Assembly (NCBI GenBank): GCA_902566725.1
Contig: CACFJZ010000003.1
Location: 1-63,767, forward strand
Direction of reading: 5' to 3'
DNA from: an uncultured marine group I thaumarchaeote
GTDB taxonomy: Archaea; Thermoproteota; Nitrososphaeria; Nitrososphaerales; Nitrosopumilaceae
Length of the DNA: 63,767 nucleotides
Shown piece by piece: positions 43,225-52,126 of the stretch; positions within the stretch are counted from its first letter, which is position 1, and each line of letters begins with the position of its first letter. A program made the translations under genes and the position numbers. The notes under the pieces are model-generated. The model saw only the letters and a program-made list of their open reading frames with translations, made no database searches and was not told the DNA's origin.

Positions 43225-44229
43225 TTATGCTACTTGTGTTGCTTTTAATTCGTATGGATTCTCTGTCCACCATTTTGTGTATAATTCATCAATTTCTTTC
43301 ATATCTGAACTACTAATGTAATTTCCATTTGACATATCTGAAAATGATTGAATTTCTTCCTCACTAATAACAGTTGGAAATACTGATGAAATTCCTTGTT
43401 TTGACAAGATGAATTTTATTGCTAATTCTGTTATTGTTAATCCATTTCTATCTGCAATTGGTCTTAACTCTTCGACTTTTTTTAACGATGCTTTAATCCA
43501 TTCTCCTTTTCTTACCGAACGATGATCCTTCTCATCAATTTTTGTATCTGCATTTACTTTACCAGTTAAAATTCCTGATGCATCTGGAACTCTTACTAGA
43601 ATTCCCACATCATTTTTAATCCCTGCATCTAATAATTCATTTCCTGGTGTTTGTTCCAAAATGTTAAAAACAGTTTGAACTGCAGTAACGTTCTTTCTTT
43701 TCATAGATTCTAATCCTTCAGTGGTCCATCCTATTGCAGGCCCTAATGCAATTTGATATGTCTTAATTTTTTCTTCCTCAACTAATTTATCTAATGTATT
43801 AAAAATTGAATCATCCTTGATATGGTGCATCTTAGGATTATGTAATCCATACATGTCGACATAGTCTGTTTTCAATCTGTCTAAACTATTATTCAGTGCT
43901 TTCCGTGTAAATTCCTCATCAAATTGTTGCGGTAGTTCTGTGTGACCCACTTGTTTTACTTGTTCAAAATCATATCCGTATTTTGTTGAAATAATGACTT
44001 CATTTCTCATATCCTTGAAAGTCTCGCCAATCAAACGTTCACTTTTTCCTTTTCCATACATGTCTCCTGTCTCAAAAAAGTTTATTCCACAGTCATATGC
44101 TTTTTTTAGCATTCTTTTTGCTTCATCTTCGTCAATTTCTTTGCCCCACCAGTTTAATGCAATTGTCCATGCGCCAAAACCAATCTCTGAAACTTCAATT
44201 CCACTTTTACCTAATTTTTTATACTTCAT
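43225..44229 (-). CDS. Aldo/keto reductase
   Basis: 334-residue TIM-barrel NAD(P)H oxidoreductase. FETGDMYGKGKSE gives catalytic Asp/Tyr, IISTKYGYD the Lys, and DMYGLHNPK the His. The C-terminal NADP site includes FILSKQGISSVFPTVIS. Substrate not predictable. Overlaps the DUF1802 gene in ATGA, which itself overlaps the chlorite-dismutase-family gene, so all three form one operon. Confidence 0.9.
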   Translation of the reverse strand: MKYKKLGKSGIEVSEIGFGAWTIALNWWGKEIDEDEAKRMLKKAYDCGINFFETGDMYGKGKSERLIGETFKDMRNEVIISTKYGYDFEQVKQVGHTELPQQFDEEFTRKALNNSLDRLKTDYVDMYGLHNPKMHHIKDDSIFNTLDKLVEEEKIKTYQIALGPAIGWTTEGLESMKRKNVTAVQTVFNILEQTPGNELLDAGIKNDVGILVRVPDASGILTGKVNADTKIDEKDHRSVRKGEWIKASLKKVEELRPIADRNGLTITELAIKFILSKQGISSVFPTVISEEEIQSFSDMSNGNYISSSDMKEIDELYTKWWTENPYELKATQVA

Positions 44230-44774
44230 GCAACTATCTCCTTGAATTCCTGTAATTTTTTATCAATCTCATTATCACTTAATGCTGATTCACCTGATTC
44301 GAAATTAGAATTTAATTCTATCCAAGATTTACATCCCGAAAACTCAGGTTTTAAAGATAAATCAAATTCTGAAATTTTTACAGTTTTAAGAAATACAGCC
44401 CTCATTGGTTTTTCTGGCATCCAGTTCCTTCTTTCTTGTATGTAAGAATCACTCCAAACATGAAATTCTGATAAATTATTGATTATTGCTTCATCTTCTA
44501 CATCTTTCTCATACATCACTTCTGCATATGAAGAAATTTTATTAAATCCTTCATTTGGTTTGTTGTCTAATACATTATTTAAAAAATCATGAAATTTTGG
44601 TTTCACATGTTTTGTTTCTTGATGTTCCCATGTTGGAAATAAAAAAAATTTTTTTGATTCAATATTGAATCCTGATGCAGTTTCTAAAATCCCACCTTTT
44701 CTTAAAATTACAGTTTGTTTTCCTTGTTCTAGTGCCTTGACGACAGTTGCCCATTCTTTTAATGCATTCATCAT
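44226..44774 (-). CDS. DUF1802 family protein
   Basis: 182 residues. NALKEWATVVKALEQGKQTVILRKGGI (in parts) and FLFPTWEHQ fit DUF1802. Start placed at ATG 44774, which overlaps the upstream stop in ATGA; the open frame extends 14 codons further, but that part is antisense-like to the neighbour's end. Function unknown. Confidence 0.8.
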   Translation of the reverse strand: MMNALKEWATVVKALEQGKQTVILRKGGILETASGFNIESKKFFLFPTWEHQETKHVKPKFHDFLNNVLDNKPNEGFNKISSYAEVMYEKDVEDEAIINNLSEFHVWSDSYIQERRNWMPEKPMRAVFLKTVKISEFDLSLKPEFSGCKSWIELNSNFESGESALSDNEIDKKLQEFKEIVA

Positions 44775-45454
44775 CCTAAGCTCGTAATGATAGGGACTAT
44801 GTCTTTTTTGACACACACAATCATTGGTGTATCTACCTGAACAAATGCTGAAACCTTTGTGCCTCTAAGTTCCATAATTAAATCCTGAAATACATTCAAA
44901 TCATCTGATTCAAATGCTAGCATAAAGTCTTCATCGTGTATTCCAAATGAATATGTCGTGTTTAATTCCACTTGAGGAAATTTTTGACTTACTTTAATGT
45001 GCTCATCCATCATTTGTCGTCGTTGTTCTAATGGTAAGAGATACCACTCTCTTGTTTTAATGAATGGATAGACTACTGTGTATCTCTTTGCCTCTAGTCC
45101 ACCTACAAATGAGTGGGTTCGATTTGTTTGAGCATAAATTGATGGTCTTGTTGATGATAGATAAACTCTTGATGGTGTGATGTATTTTCCTACAACTGTT
45201 AAATATACTTTTGAAATTGCATCTTGAATCTCTTCAACTGATTCAGACATGAACCAAATTAAGAAATCAGCATCATCTCTTAGTCCTAATGTTGAATATG
45301 TTCTTGTTTTTATTGGTAAATTTGCTAAAACATTTTCTAATTCTCTTGCAGATTCCTCTTTTGCTAAATCTGCCATCCATCTCCATTTTGGATCTACCTT
45401 AAAAAATGAAAAATTAAAAAAATATCTTTTATTCTCTGCTTCAGACATGTTCAT
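44771..45454 (-). CDS. Chlorite-dismutase/HemQ family heme protein
   Basis: 227 residues. Conserved second half: YPFIKTREWYLLPLEQRR (part), MMDEHIKVSQKFP (the His is the usual heme ligand), then NTTYSFGIHDEDFMLAFE (part). This is the ChdC/HemQ side of the family (coproheme decarboxylase or peroxidase) rather than true chlorite dismutase, but heme synthesis genes are not nearby. Starts possible at ATG 45454 or 45448; first frame start is TTG 45457. Likely first gene of the AKR operon. Confidence 0.82.
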   Translation of the reverse strand: MNMSEAENKRYFFNFSFFKVDPKWRWMADLAKEESARELENVLANLPIKTRTYSTLGLRDDADFLIWFMSESVEEIQDAISKVYLTVVGKYITPSRVYLSSTRPSIYAQTNRTHSFVGGLEAKRYTVVYPFIKTREWYLLPLEQRRQMMDEHIKVSQKFPQVELNTTYSFGIHDEDFMLAFESDDLNVFQDLIMELRGTKVSAFVQVDTPMIVCVKKDIVPIITSLG

Positions 45455-45493
45455 CAATCATCTGTCTATTATTTAAAATAATTTTTATTTTTT

Positions 45494-46264
45494 TTATTTG
45501 GCTTCTTCTAAAACCCAATCATAACCACGTTTTTCTAATTCTTGTGCAAGTGATGCATCGCCACTTTTCAAGACTTTACCTTCTGCAAAGACATGAACAT
45601 GGTCTAATTTCTCAAGGAAATTTAGAATTCTTGCATAGTGTGTAATCACAATTGTTGTAGAATCTCTATCTGAAACTTCACTAATTGCTTTTGCAACTGA
45701 TTGAACTGCGTCAATATCTAATCCAGAATCCGGTTCATCTAAAATTGAAATTTTTGGTTTCAATACTGCCATTTGTAAAACCTCGGCACGTTTTTTCTCA
45801 CCACCTGAGAATCCTTCGTTAAGATATCTTGAAAGAAAGTCTTCCCTCAATCCTACTGCATTAATATTTTCTTTGAGATAATTTTGGAATTCTCGTACTG
45901 TAATGAAAACTTCTCTGTCTTCACCTTTCAATGCTTTACTTAATGAATTGTAAGATGTTCTAAGAAAGTGTGAAAATCCTACTCCTGATACTTCTGTTGG
46001 ATATTGAAAACCTAAGAATAATCCCTTCTTTGCTCTTTCATCTGCTGTTAATTCTAAAATACTCTCGCCATCAAGAAGTATGTCTCCGCTTGTAACTTCA
46101 TACTTTGGATGAGCCAAAAGTGTGTATGATAATGTACTTTTACCTGAACCATTAGGTCCCATGATTGCATGTACCTCTCCTGGACCTGTTTTCAAATTCA
46201 CACCTTTGAGAATTTCTTTACCTTCTCTTTGAACGTGTAAGTCTTTGATTTCTAACACTGCCAT
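45494..46264 (-). CDS. sufC: Fe-S assembly ATPase SufC
   Basis: 256-residue ABC ATPase of the SUF iron-sulfur scaffold. Walker A GPNGSGKST (about 36-44), Q-loop region, signature FSGGEKKR, Walker B ISILDEPDSGLD, H-loop VITHYARI. SufB/SufD must lie outside this window on this side or elsewhere. A TATA box (46287-46293) sits 26 nt before the ATG. Confidence 0.95.
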   Translation of the reverse strand: MAVLEIKDLHVQREGKEILKGVNLKTGPGEVHAIMGPNGSGKSTLSYTLLAHPKYEVTSGDILLDGESILELTADERAKKGLFLGFQYPTEVSGVGFSHFLRTSYNSLSKALKGEDREVFITVREFQNYLKENINAVGLREDFLSRYLNEGFSGGEKKRAEVLQMAVLKPKISILDEPDSGLDIDAVQSVAKAISEVSDRDSTTIVITHYARILNFLEKLDHVHVFAEGKVLKSGDASLAQELEKRGYDWVLEEAK

Positions 46265-46286
46265 TAAATTTCACTTCTATCTTTCG

Positions 46287-46293
46287 TATATAA
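46287..46293 (-). promoter_or_regulatory. sufC: TATA box of sufC
   Basis: Minus-strand TTATATA with its centre ~26 nt upstream of ATG 46264; supports a leaderless mRNA. Confidence 0.55.
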
Positions 46294-46337
46294 TCTCGAC
46301 TAATTTTAGCTAATCCTAATGTAAAATAAAGAAGAAA

Positions 46338-46348
46338 GGGGGGGGGGG
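46338..46348. repeat. 11-nt poly-G tract after the TFB gene
   Basis: A run of 11 consecutive G (C on the coding strand of TFB) begins 3 nt past the TFB stop. It is the longest homopolymer of G/C in this AT-rich window. It lies in the 86-bp spacer before sufC. Confidence 0.9.
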
Positions 46349-46350
46349 TA

Positions 46351-47313
46351 TTATTTTTTGGCTAAACTAGGTCTTAATGTCAAAATCATCTTATGTGTAG
46401 AAAGAATCTCTTTGACTCTATTTCTGATTGTTACTTCTGTGATTCCAGAAACTGATGACACATCTCTTTGTAGAACATTTTGTCCTAACAAAACTGATGA
46501 AACATACAGATATGCTGAAGCTATTCCGTTTGGTGCTTTTCCATCTGTAATGCTCTTGGTTTCTGTTTTTGCAGCAATTTCCAATGCTAGCCTTTCTACT
46601 CTAGCATCTGTTTTGGTTAGATTTGCGATCTTTGAAATGTACTTGTCCATAGTAACCACTGGGGTAACTACATTTCCAATCTCCAAAACAAGATTTCTAT
46701 AGTATTTTGCAGCTAACTTTGTCTTTGCTTTCACATCTTTTGGTGCACAAACATTTTTGCAAATCTCTTCTAATGATCTTACTATTTCACATTGTTTGCA
46801 TGCCATATACACTACTGCAATAGTAATGCTTACGACTGATTTGCCTTTCACCTCGATGTTTTTCCCATCTAGGCTTCGATAAATCATTGATGCCGTCTCG
46901 ACCACATTTTTTGGAAGGCTACAATTATCGCATGTTTCAGAAATTTTTCCTAGGACATTTGTTAGTCTTCTTTCACGTGGAGATGTTACTCGAACTCTTT
47001 GTTGCCATTTTCTCAGATTTTGCATCTGATTGGAAACTGTACTTGAAATTTTCTTTCCACTAAAGTCCGTGGATGAAATTGAGATGTCTGTTGCAATTCC
47101 CATGTCATGCTGTGCTAGTGTTGTTTGTCCAGTAGCTCTTGCCAATCTCATTTTGTCTTCGAGATTTGATGTTTTAGTTTCTGGACCCATGTCCGCCATT
47201 TGTTCGTCAACGACAATGCCGCATCCGGAACAAATTCTCTCGCCATTATGAATGTCATCCACTACCGGTGAATTACATTCAGTGCAGCAAGATTGTACTT
47301 CTAGTGTATTCAT
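46351..47313 (-). CDS. tfb: Transcription initiation factor B (TFB)
   Basis: Archaeal TFIIB homologue that binds TBP-TATA-BRE and recruits RNA polymerase. 320 residues: N-terminal zinc ribbon with CCTEC and CSGCG (about 9-33), B-reader/linker, and two cyclin repeats (about 115-205 and 210-310). Thaumarchaea usually encode several TFBs; this copy sits at the end of the S8e-SRP19-Gar1 run, overlapping gar1 by 4 nt. Confidence 0.96.
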   Translation of the reverse strand: MNTLEVQSCCTECNSPVVDDIHNGERICSGCGIVVDEQMADMGPETKTSNLEDKMRLARATGQTTLAQHDMGIATDISISSTDFSGKKISSTVSNQMQNLRKWQQRVRVTSPRERRLTNVLGKISETCDNCSLPKNVVETASMIYRSLDGKNIEVKGKSVVSITIAVVYMACKQCEIVRSLEEICKNVCAPKDVKAKTKLAAKYYRNLVLEIGNVVTPVVTMDKYISKIANLTKTDARVERLALEIAAKTETKSITDGKAPNGIASAYLYVSSVLLGQNVLQRDVSSVSGITEVTIRNRVKEILSTHKMILTLRPSLAKK

Positions 47314-47573
47314 CTATGTCTTCTCCTGCTTTTTTTCTTTGCAGGAGTTTGATCAAGCGCAAAAACTTTCTTTCCACTAATTTTTCTCAAGTTATTTGTT
47401 AGTGGTATGGCAGACGCAAAGGGACTTGATACTGGCCCAATCAATTCTGTGACTTTTGCAATTTTTTGACTATTGTTGTCGCAGAGAATTTGACCTTCAG
47501 GTACCTCTGAGTTGAGTCGTACAATGACTCTGCCACTATTGGCTAAGTGCATAACTTCACCTACCTCCTGCAA
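47310..47573 (-). CDS. gar1: H/ACA RNP protein Gar1
   Basis: 87 residues. Small OB-like Gar1 core: GEVMHLANSGRVIVRL, QKIAKVTELIGPVSSPFASA (part), and a basic C-terminal tail KKKSRRRHR. It binds Cbf5 in H/ACA pseudouridylation RNPs. Stop overlaps the tfb start in ATGA. Together with box C/D sRNA candidates elsewhere in this window it shows the RNA-modification theme. Confidence 0.9.
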   Translation of the reverse strand: MQEVGEVMHLANSGRVIVRLNSEVPEGQILCDNNSQKIAKVTELIGPVSSPFASAIPLTNNLRKISGKKVFALDQTPAKKKSRRRHR

Positions 47574-47643
47574 TTACAATTCAAAAGTTCTAATAGTTTT
47601 CATAAAGTTCTGTCAACAAAACTTTAGTTTGTAGCTATTTTCA

Positions 47644-47946
47644 TTACTGTTTTGATTGTTTTGCTCGCTTGGAAACTAATTTTTGGGAAATTTTTTCTAA
47701 TATTGCTGATTTTTTTTCTGTTTTTGGCAGAACGATATATCCTGACCTTACATATGGTCTCTTTGGAAATCTAACTTGTTCCTCAGTTTCGTTAGGTTGT
47801 AAACCTGCAGCGTTTGATGCATCAATTAATTCTTTTAATGATGGGTCAAAAACACATTTCTCTTTTGATAATCTTCTTCCTTTGTTACGTGGTAATGTCT
47901 TGTTAAAATAATCAAGCCAGATTACGACGTGTTCGTAATCTTTCAT
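47644..47946 (-). CDS. srp19: Signal recognition particle 19 kDa protein
   Basis: 100 residues. VVIWLDYFNKTLPRNKGRRLSKE (part), the RNA-binding front of SRP19, then PKRPYVRSGYIVLPK, and a basic C-terminus. It helps SRP54 bind 7S RNA; SRP54 is encoded at 52891. Lies 4 nt downstream of S8e. Confidence 0.94.
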   Translation of the reverse strand: MKDYEHVVIWLDYFNKTLPRNKGRRLSKEKCVFDPSLKELIDASNAAGLQPNETEEQVRFPKRPYVRSGYIVLPKTEKKSAILEKISQKLVSKRAKQSKQ

Positions 47947-47950
47947 GTCT

Positions 47951-48334
47951 CTATTTAATTAAAATTCCACTTACTGTTCCGCTTTGACCAGGTCTTGACA
48001 CAATTCTACATTTACCATCTTCTGTTTCAACTATTGCACCTTTTGTAATAATTCCTCGTCTCTGATAATCATTGTTTGTTTGATTTTCTAAAACTTTGAC
48101 AATCTTTGATTTTTTAACTTTGGAATCTGCCATAACTAAATTCACAAAACTTGCAATCTTTAAACCAGTTTTTCTGTTATTACCTCTAGTCTTTCTTGTA
48201 ATAGTTTGTTGTTCTTCTCCCATTTCTGCTTCATTTGGGTATCTGTCTGTTTCAAATTTTTGTCTAGTTTTTAGTGGATGTCTAAGACCTCCTGTAATTT
48301 TACTAGTCTTTAAATTCTCTACAGATTTCTTCAT
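47951..48334 (-). CDS. rps8e: 30S ribosomal protein S8e
   Basis: 127 residues, normal archaeal length. KTSKITGGLRHPLKTRQKFE (part) near the N-terminus and GTVSGILIK at the end are the family signature. First gene of the S8e-SRP19-Gar1-TFB operon. Confidence 0.96.
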   Translation of the reverse strand: MKKSVENLKTSKITGGLRHPLKTRQKFETDRYPNEAEMGEEQQTITRKTRGNNRKTGLKIASFVNLVMADSKVKKSKIVKVLENQTNNDYQRRGIITKGAIVETEDGKCRIVSRPGQSGTVSGILIK

Positions 48335-48395
48335 AGATTCTTTTTGAATTACTCTAATTTATACAAAACGCACGATTAGGGAATTTTTAGGAATA

Positions 48396-48956
48396 TTAAT
48401 TATAATTGACAGTATTTGGTGTGGTATTTCTAGTTCTGACTTTCTTGAATAATTTTTGTCTTAGTGTGTCATCATCTCCCTGAATTCCAAAATATTTCTT
48501 GAATTTCTCAGTTGTTGTAAATATCTTGTATCTCCCTACCGTTTGATGTTCTATGAAATCCAATTGTGTTAATTCTTTCAAATGTGAATATACCCCAGTT
48601 CCACGAACTTCTACCAATTGTTTACTAGAGATAGGTTGTTCATATGCGATGTAAGACAAAGTCTTTTGTGTAGCTCTTGGCAACATTGGTCTTGATGCAT
48701 ATTTTCTGCCAATAGTTGCACTGTATTCTGGTTTTAACTGAAAAACGTATGAACCATCAGGCAAATTAGTAATTTCAATTGCTTTGAATGATGATTTTGT
48801 TTTCTGAATTAACTTTGTCAGTAAATTCAGTGTTTTTGTTCTTGATTCTGTGCCTGATGCTCGGATCAAATCTTCAATACTTAATGGCCTTCCTGCTGAA
48901 TATAGCGCCGCCTCTATTCTTGCGGTTGCTTCATTTTCGTTATCAACTTTCACCAT
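48396..48956 (-). CDS. scpB: Segregation and condensation protein B (ScpB)
   Basis: 186 residues, two winged helices: RIEAALYSAGRPLSIEDL (part) and QKTLSYIAYEQPISSKQLVEVRG (part) with the SHLKELTQLDFIEH wing. ScpB dimer bridges the ScpA-SMC complex. 67 nt downstream of scpA on the same strand. C-terminus ends with a polar tail. Confidence 0.92.
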   Translation of the reverse strand: MVKVDNENEATARIEAALYSAGRPLSIEDLIRASGTESRTKTLNLLTKLIQKTKSSFKAIEITNLPDGSYVFQLKPEYSATIGRKYASRPMLPRATQKTLSYIAYEQPISSKQLVEVRGTGVYSHLKELTQLDFIEHQTVGRYKIFTTTEKFKKYFGIQGDDDTLRQKLFKKVRTRNTTPNTVNYN

Positions 48957-49023
48957 AGTCTTTTTTGCTCTTCAAATCGACTTAAAATCATCTTTTTCAT
49001 ATCGTTGATCAAATTGTAAATAA

Positions 49024-49755
49024 TTATTTGATTAAGGTCACCGTTATGTCGTCACTTTCTTCTTCTTGCATAATGTCGACTTTCTCATCTCTTGCCAGAA
49101 ATAAGATTGCAAAAAAGCATCTGATCGAGTCTGTTGTGTTTAGATCAGCTACGATCTTCTCAAGTAATAATGATCCATTTGCTTGTAGTTTTCTTAATAT
49201 AAGATCCTGATATTCGCCTATAATATTCTCAAGATTATTGAAAATTTTCTTGAAATCTGGAGGTTCAATTGGTTCAAATTTTAATTTGTTACTCTTTCTC
49301 TCTCTAGGATTTGCAATTGTTCCAATAAGGTTTTCAAGTAAATCAAGTAATTCATCTAAACTTACAGGATATGTTGATTCATGTCTATATGGGAACTCAA
49401 GAATATCTATATCAACATCTGTTCTCTGTCGTAGTGGCTTTTTTTCCATGGCTGCTTTTTGTAAAGCAAAGATACTTTCTACTTTTAATCTGTAAATCAG
49501 TGAAGATGATAATGCGGCCATGCCTGCAACTCTAAGATCTTTTTTATCTGCTTTTTCAAGAATTTTTAAGAGCATTGACAAAATCTGAATAAGATCTATT
49601 TCCCAGACATCTCTTTTCTGAATTCCTTCTGGGTTAAATAATACATTAATAGGAACTTTAGAAATTAGTGTTTTAGTCTCTTCCTCACTCACAAATATCT
49701 CATTATCTAATTGAATAATATCTATCGGCTCTATTTTCTTTTCATTATCAGTCAA
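49024..49755 (-). CDS. scpA: Segregation and condensation protein A (kleisin, ScpA)
   Basis: 243 residues. N-terminal helical domain with VWEIDLIQILSMLLKILEKADK (part; the SMC-neck-binding region), acidic and Lys-rich linker, and C-terminal winged helix RCFFAILFLARDEKVDI (part). Kleisin of the archaeal SMC complex; smc itself is not in the window. The divergent neighbour is the alcohol dehydrogenase gene. Confidence 0.9.
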   Translation of the reverse strand: MTDNEKKIEPIDIIQLDNEIFVSEEETKTLISKVPINVLFNPEGIQKRDVWEIDLIQILSMLLKILEKADKKDLRVAGMAALSSSLIYRLKVESIFALQKAAMEKKPLRQRTDVDIDILEFPYRHESTYPVSLDELLDLLENLIGTIANPRERKSNKLKFEPIEPPDFKKIFNNLENIIGEYQDLILRKLQANGSLLLEKIVADLNTTDSIRCFFAILFLARDEKVDIMQEEESDDITVTLIK

Positions 49756-49786
49756 CTCTTATATTATAAAATGAAAAATTTCTTTT

Positions 49787-50842
49787 GTGAAAGCAGCACA
49801 AATTACCGAACCTGATAAACCACTAGTATTAAATCAAGTTGATATTTCTGATCCTACTGGAACTCAAGTTCTAATCAAGGTATTATCTACTGGTGTATGT
49901 CATAGTGATCTTCACCTTTGGGAAGGTGGATATGATACTGGTGATGGCTTTATGAAAGTCACAGACAGAGGTGTAAAATTTCCTGTAATACCTGGTCATG
50001 AAGTTGTAGGTAAAGTTGAAAAAATTGGTAATTCTGTAAAGGATGTTCAAATTGGTGATACTGTCTTAGTTTACCCTTGGATTGGACCAAGTAATTGTGA
50101 ATGTATTGCTTGTAAAAAAGGTGATACAAATTTGTGTGAAACACCAAAATCATTAGGTGTTTTTCAAGATGGAGGATATGCTGAACGCGTTATTGTTCCA
50201 GATTATAAATTTCTGGCAAATATTGGTGACTTGAATCCTGATTCCGCATCATCGTTAGCATGTTCTGGATTAACAGCATACACTGCAATCAAAAAAGCAC
50301 TAGTGAATAATCCTGAATCAATTCTAATTGTTGGTGCAGGTGGTCTTGGTTTAATGGGCGTACAATTGGCAAGTCATCTTGCAAAATGTAATATTATCTG
50401 TGCTGATATTGATGATGAAAAATTAAACACTGCTAAAGAATTAGGTGCTACACATGTTGTTAATACAAAAGAAAGTGATGCATCACAAAAAATAATGTCT
50501 ATCTGTAATGAAAAAGGAGTTGATAGCATAGTTGATTTTGTTAACGCACCACCTACTGTAAAATTAGATTTATCTGTTATAAGAAAACGTGGAAATATCA
50601 TTTTAGTTGGTTTGTTTGGTGGTTCAGTTGAACTACCATTAGTTTCTGTTCCACTAAAAGCAATAACAATCCAAGGTGCATACACTGGAAATTATAATGA
50701 CATGGTAGAATTAATTGAACTTGCAAAGAAAGGAGTCATCAATCCAATTGTCTCCAAACACTACACTTTAGATGAAGCAACTCATGCTTTAGACGATCTA
50801 AAAAATAGAAAAATTTTAGGAAGAGCAGTAATTAATCCTTAA
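49787..50842 (+). CDS. Zinc-dependent alcohol dehydrogenase (MDR)
   Basis: 351 residues from GTG 49787. Catalytic zinc site Cys (GVCHSD), GHE motif (PVIPGHEVVG); structural zinc loop CECIACKKGDTNLC holds four cysteines; Rossmann loop VGAGGLGLMGVQLA (about 183-196). Likely NAD(P)-dependent; substrate not predictable, perhaps related to the hydroxypropionate/hydroxybutyrate carbon cycle intermediates (inference). Ends 11 nt from the tRNA-Tyr gene. Confidence 0.92.
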   Translation: MKAAQITEPDKPLVLNQVDISDPTGTQVLIKVLSTGVCHSDLHLWEGGYDTGDGFMKVTDRGVKFPVIPGHEVVGKVEKIGNSVKDVQIGDTVLVYPWIGPSNCECIACKKGDTNLCETPKSLGVFQDGGYAERVIVPDYKFLANIGDLNPDSASSLACSGLTAYTAIKKALVNNPESILIVGAGGLGLMGVQLASHLAKCNIICADIDDEKLNTAKELGATHVVNTKESDASQKIMSICNEKGVDSIVDFVNAPPTVKLDLSVIRKRGNIILVGLFGGSVELPLVSVPLKAITIQGAYTGNYNDMVELIELAKKGVINPIVSKHYTLDEATHALDDLKNRKILGRAVINP

Positions 50843-50853
50843 ACAAAAAGTGG

Positions 50854-50973
50854 TCCCCACTGAAGGATTTGAGCCTTCGACAACCCGGTTTCTGTATGCC
50901 TAGTAGACCACTGTTATTCAGCCCTAAGCCGACAACTACAGCCGGAAGCTCTACCAGGCTGAGCTAAGTGGGG
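50854..50973 (-). tRNA. tRNA-Tyr (anticodon GTA) with 46-nt intron
   Basis: Minus-strand; acceptor CCCCACT/AGTGGGG, D arm GCTC-AGCCTGGTA-GAGC, anticodon stem TCCGG/CCGGG (one T-G) with loop CTGTAGA formed after splicing (anticodon GTA), T arm GAAGG/CCTTC with loop CTCAAAT, discriminator A. The 74-nt mature form is reached after removing the intron between positions 37 and 38. CCA not encoded. Confidence 0.92.
50890..50935 (-). other. Archaeal tRNA intron (46 nt)
   Basis: Spliced at the canonical position after base 37 of tRNA-Tyr. It would be cut by the splicing endonuclease at a bulge-helix-bulge and exons joined by RtcB, which is encoded at 9544. Exact bulge boundaries depend on folding and could shift by a base. 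Confidence 0.8.
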
Positions 50974-51062
50974 ACTTATTTTTCGATATTTTTTTTGTTT
51001 ATTAATTATTAGCTTTGTACATTTTTGAACAAATTTAATTACTTTTGAGAATTTCCAGATTC

Positions 51063-51674
51063 ATGAGTGAGAAATCGCAGAACTTAGGTGGTTACGTATG
51101 TGCTCCCTATCTGCATGATCATGATTCTATTGAACTCAAAGATAGTTGGGTTTCATCAAAAAATATCGAATCGCTATACTTTGTTACTGCAACATTTTCT
51201 GAGGACAGTAAACCCTACTTTACAACCTCCTCTAATCACTACATTCTAGCAAAATACAAAGACCCCGAAAAGATCTCAAAAGAAATAATCTCTATAGATT
51301 CAGACAAACCATCATTTCTGTTTAACATTGATGATTCAATATTTGATAGACCGTTCACTGAGAAAACAAATTTCATCTCAATATATTATCTTGAATATGG
51401 TGATTCCAAATCTGACCTACGTGATGTCTCTGCACATATTGCACGACGAGAAAAAGTGTACCGGGCTGGATTTGGCAATCTAACATTATTGTCTAAAGAA
51501 TCTCCAAAGTTTGCATTTCCGTATAGCGATCATATTGTAATGCTTGAAATTTCAAGTGACAAAAGTCATCAAAGTGATAACAAATACTGCGAACAAACTC
51601 GTCGTGACATATGTAGAAAAGGAATTGTTATGAATAACCTTGTAAGTCTTTCAATTCTTGAAACAATGAAATAA
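51063..51674 (+). CDS. Conserved hypothetical protein
   Basis: 203 residues from ATG 51063 (the frame opens at TTG 51045). Soluble, alpha/beta, with a YVCAPYLHDHDS start and several aromatic strands (SLYFVTATFSED, FAFPYSDHIVMLEIS). A basic patch DLRDVSAHIARREKVYR near 125-140. No family named. Followed after 35 nt by aIF5A. Confidence 0.65.
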   Translation: MSEKSQNLGGYVCAPYLHDHDSIELKDSWVSSKNIESLYFVTATFSEDSKPYFTTSSNHYILAKYKDPEKISKEIISIDSDKPSFLFNIDDSIFDRPFTEKTNFISIYYLEYGDSKSDLRDVSAHIARREKVYRAGFGNLTLLSKESPKFAFPYSDHIVMLEISSDKSHQSDNKYCEQTRRDICRKGIVMNNLVSLSILETMK

Positions 51675-51709
51675 AAAAAGGTAAATACCCCTCGAAAAAT
51701 TATTTTTGT

Positions 51710-52123
51710 ATGAGTAAGCCTTCTGATTTGGGTTCATTAAAAATTGGTTCCTACATACTCTTACCTGTAGGTGATCAACCAACGGGAGAACCTTGTAGAA
51801 TATCTGAATATGATACAAGTAAACCAGGAAAACATGGTGCAGCAAAAGCACGTATTGTTGGAGTTGGTGTATTTGATGGAGCAAAACGTCCACATGTTGG
51901 TCCTGTCAGTATGCAAGTTCATGTACCATTAATTGATAAAAGAACTGGCCAAATCATTTCAATGACCGGCTCTGAAATCCAAGTTATGGATGGCGAAACA
52001 TTTGAAACTGTTGATATTCAAATGGTTGATGAAGAAGTAGATGGAAAATTAGAGCAAGGACAAGATGTTGAATATTGGAATGTTATGGGAAGAACTAAAA
52101 TCATGCGAATTAAAACATCCTAA
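51710..52123 (+). CDS. Translation factor aIF5A
   Basis: 137 residues, KOW-like N-domain and OB C-domain. The (deoxy)hypusine site is Lys41 in KPGKHGAAKAR. It rescues ribosomes stalled at poly-proline-type sequences. Archaea modify the lysine with deoxyhypusine synthase, not in this window. A box C/D sRNA gene lies in the following spacer. Confidence 0.97.
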   Translation: MSKPSDLGSLKIGSYILLPVGDQPTGEPCRISEYDTSKPGKHGAAKARIVGVGVFDGAKRPHVGPVSMQVHVPLIDKRTGQIISMTGSEIQVMDGETFETVDIQMVDEEVDGKLEQGQDVEYWNVMGRTKIMRIKTS

Positions 52124-52126
52124 ATT

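Noticed and set aside
44771-45454. True chlorite dismutase
   Set aside because: The YPFIKTREWY and DEH region resembles the HemQ/ChdC side of the family; no chlorate genes are around.
46338-46348. Phase-variable tract controlling TFB
   Set aside because: The tract lies after the stop codon and outside promoters, so length change would not switch the reading frame.
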